Assembly: GCF_024713945.1 (NCBI RefSeq)
Contig: NC_134683.1
Span: 1,354,501-1,418,500 of the forward strand
From: Dermatophagoides farinae
Lineage: Eukaryota > Arthropoda > Arachnida > Sarcoptiformes > Pyroglyphidae
Reading direction: 5' to 3'
DNA length: 64,000 nt
Shown: one piece after another, positions 61,805-64,000 of the stretch
How positions within the stretch are numbered: position 1 is the first letter of the stretch
How the letters are laid out: each line of letters opens with the position of its first letter
Made by a program: the position numbers and the translations under genes
Notes under the pieces: generated by a model
Told to the model about the DNA's origin: nothing
The model's database searches: none
The model's input: the letters and a program-made list of their open reading frames with translations, nothing else

Positions 61805-64000
61805 TCAATTCTGACAATCAACATCGTCGTTCATTGGAATATCATCATCAGTGTTGCCATCACTAATATATACCAGAGAAAATAAAAAAAAGAACGAAAT
61901 TTTTTTAAAAATTTGTGATTTTTATTATGTGTATGTGAGAAAAAAAATTATATATGATTTGATCATGGATGAGGATGACTTGGAAAACGAAAGACTTGAA
62001 CTTACTCATCGGCCATTCCATTGTTTGCTAAATTCAATATCTGTGAAAGACATTCACCAAATTGATCAAGAATCAAGCTTTCGATATTTTCTTCTTTAAG
62101 ATTTTCAAATTCACCTTCTTCAGCTTGTGCAAGTAAACAGCTAGCAGTGGCTTCTAAAATATCATTAGTAAGCACATTGAATGGATGGCTATGGAATTTT
62201 TTTTTTTTTTTATAAATTTCAAATGTGAATAAATTAAAATCTAAAAAAATATCAATTACACATACCAATCGCTTTTGACTTTGACCGGAAGTTTTGATTT
62301 AAATTCAGGTCCCCATACATGCATTTTTGATGCTACTGTTTGTTGTTGTATCGAACGAACAATAGCCGCATCGGCTAAATGCATCAATGTTTTACGTTCA
62401 TCACTTTCTTCAAAATTTTTACAACCAACACATTTACATTTATCTGAGCAAAGAATTTTCGCTTCATAACATTCGCAATAATTTTTTAAACAACCACTAC
62501 GTTTACAGCAACATCCTTTCGTATGACGACGTTCAATATCACCATGATTACTTTGGCCAATTTTTGGATGAAAAGCATTGGGATTTCGATCCAAACATAA
62601 ACGTATAGCTTTTTGTCGTAATTCTTCATGTTCAAGATTATTACAGCAGCTAAGACAATTACAACCGCTACAAAATTCTCCGTTGGCAAAACAATCGCAA
62701 TATAATTTCAAACATTGAGACCGGGTACAATTGCATGGTTTTCGTCGTGTTTCTTCGAATCCATCAATTCTGTTGTATAATGAATGGCTGTTAAAATATT
62801 ATCATTCAATCAAAAAAAAAAAAAACAATCTTACAAATTCTTTGGAACAGTATTGACTGTTATTTTTGCACCATCTGTACCGATAGTATTGTTTGCTACA
62901 TTTGGATTAGGTGCAATAGGTACGTATTTTAAATTACCACCACTTTTAGATGATCCATGACTGTCATTCGCTTTGATTATCTGCTTTGGTAACATCCAAA
63001 CTGATGTAGCATGATTTTTCGATTTATTTGTTGCCGATGCTGTCGTTGTTGTTGTAGTCGATGCAATAGTCGTTGTAATTGATGACTGCAATGTAGTGGC
63101 AGTACCCGAAATCTTGATCGTATTTGGATTAACTATAACCTTTTGACCATGACCAACTTGAACTAGATTCGTCGATTTGATTGCCGATGATGATTTCGAT
63201 TGTTTAATAGGTAAGTATTTGGTTGAAATTTGTCCAGCAGTTGTTGTACTACCAATTCCAGTGGCGGTAATCTGTTGTGTCGAATTGTACGGTACAAAAC
63301 TTATGTATTGAATATTTTTATTTGTTGTAGTTGCTTGAATTGGACGAACATTAGCTGGTGTTATTGATGATACTATTGTTTTTGTTATTGGGGCAGGTGC
63401 TAATGCTCGTTTTGATGATTGTGATGTTGTTACCACTGATGGTGCCATCGTAACATTTGCCGTAGTTGATGATGATGATGGAGGCAAAATTTTAAATGAT
63501 GGAATAAATTGTGTTGGTTTTGTTGTCGAATTTCCGCCCGGCTTGACTGGTGATAATATAATCAATTGTTGTTGTTGGGATTGATTAGTAATAGAAGTGT
63601 TAGGAGCAGCGGCTAATATTGTTCCTGGTTCCAGAATATTGTTGTGGTTAAGAATTATTTACCAGAAAAAAAAGTAAGCAGGATACACTGCAAAATTGAA
63701 TTTTTTTCAACCTTGCAGTGTATCCTGATTACTTTCTTCTCTGTATTAGTTTTATTACCATCGACTATTCGTTGATTGGATTTGGTACCAGCAATCGATT
63801 TTGTCATCAAAGTAGTATTACCAACAACATTTCCAATAGTCGGTTTAATCGGTGAAAATACCAAATGTCTTTGATTAGTAGATTGAATCAATTTAACATT
63901 CGCAGGATTGGTTGATGTGACCAATTTTTGTGGCTGAATCGATGTTGTATCAGATACCGGTGCATTGATTACAATTGGTGTATTGATCAATGCAGTTGTC
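61805..64000 (-). CDS. LIN54: LIN54 (DREAM/MuvB DNA-binding subunit), 5' end beyond window
   Basis: Binds CHR promoter elements for the DREAM/MuvB cell-cycle complex. Exons: 64000-63759 (partial), 63624-62835 (acceptor could be at 63612), 62769-62266, 62188-62006 and 61862-61805. The two CXC domains are clear: [20 protein letters not shown] with [15 protein letters not shown], and [20 protein letters not shown] with [13 protein letters not shown], joined by [20 protein letters not shown]. The Tyr of KLYCDC and KNYCEC, which enter the DNA minor groove in human LIN54, are conserved. The C-terminal helical region [15 protein letters not shown] ... [13 protein letters not shown] matches the part that contacts other MuvB subunits. 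The N-terminal region is Thr/Ser/Gln-rich. The last intron (GTAAGT at 62005) could be skipped, giving a stop at 62002; splicing adds an acidic tail ending DVDCQN. Confidence 0.94.
63663..63743. repeat. Inverted repeat in LIN54 intron (31-bp arms)
   Basis: Arms 63663-63693 and 63713-63743 match at about 28 of 31 positions, with a perfect 13-base core (GGATACACTGCAA / TTGCAGTGTATCC) and a 19-base loop. It lies within the 134-base intron inferred between 63625 and 63758. Confidence 0.85.

Overview
This window looks like nuclear DNA of a small-genome arthropod, most likely an astigmatid (dust-mite-type) mite. The grounds are split genes with GT..AG introns, an AT-rich background packed with CA/TG, ATC/GAT and CAA/TTG microsatellites and poly(A/T) tracts, and animal-specific genes (TCF/pangolin, a caspase, SETD1, LIN54, a Ly6/quiver protein). 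The lineage is inferred from composition and gene style; no marker sequence fixes the species.

Layout. Bases 1-493 hold the first two exons of a caspase (minus strand, cut by the window edge). Bases 2580-32643 are one 30-kb plus-strand gene, the Wnt effector TCF/pangolin, whose fourth intron-flanked block follows a roughly 19.8-kb repeat-filled intron. From about 34 kb the window becomes gene dense: SIRT1 (minus) head to head with PCNA (plus), the CDP-diacylglycerol synthase CDS (minus), SETD1 (COMPASS H3K4 methyltransferase, minus), a METTL23-like methyltransferase (plus) tail to tail with a TRMT10C-like tRNA methyltransferase (minus), IPMK (plus), an insertion island, an unrecognised minus-strand gene, a Ly6/quiver-like GPI protein (plus), a NOL7-like nucleolar protein (minus), a four-pass membrane protein (plus), WASHC1 (minus) and the 3' part of LIN54 (minus, cut by the right edge).

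The most unusual region is 52746-54988. The last codons and 3' flank of IPMK (about 330 bp) occur twice as direct repeats. Between them lie about 1.6 kb of foreign-looking DNA: a GC-rich hAT-type transposon terminus, two copies of a C2H2 zinc-finger fragment, a 49/56-bp tandem repeat, three 17-bp repeats and a small GC-rich patch.

Functionally the genes are mostly independent housekeeping or chromatin functions: Wnt-dependent transcription (TCF), chromatin and cell-cycle control (SIRT1, SETD1, LIN54, PCNA), phospholipid and inositol-phosphate metabolism (CDS, IPMK) and endosomal actin (WASHC1). E2F-like motifs sit in front of PCNA and of the NOL7-like gene. Splice sites were chosen by eye, using GT/AG sites, reading phase and recalled protein family sequences. 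No transfer RNA, ribosomal RNA or CRISPR array was recognised.
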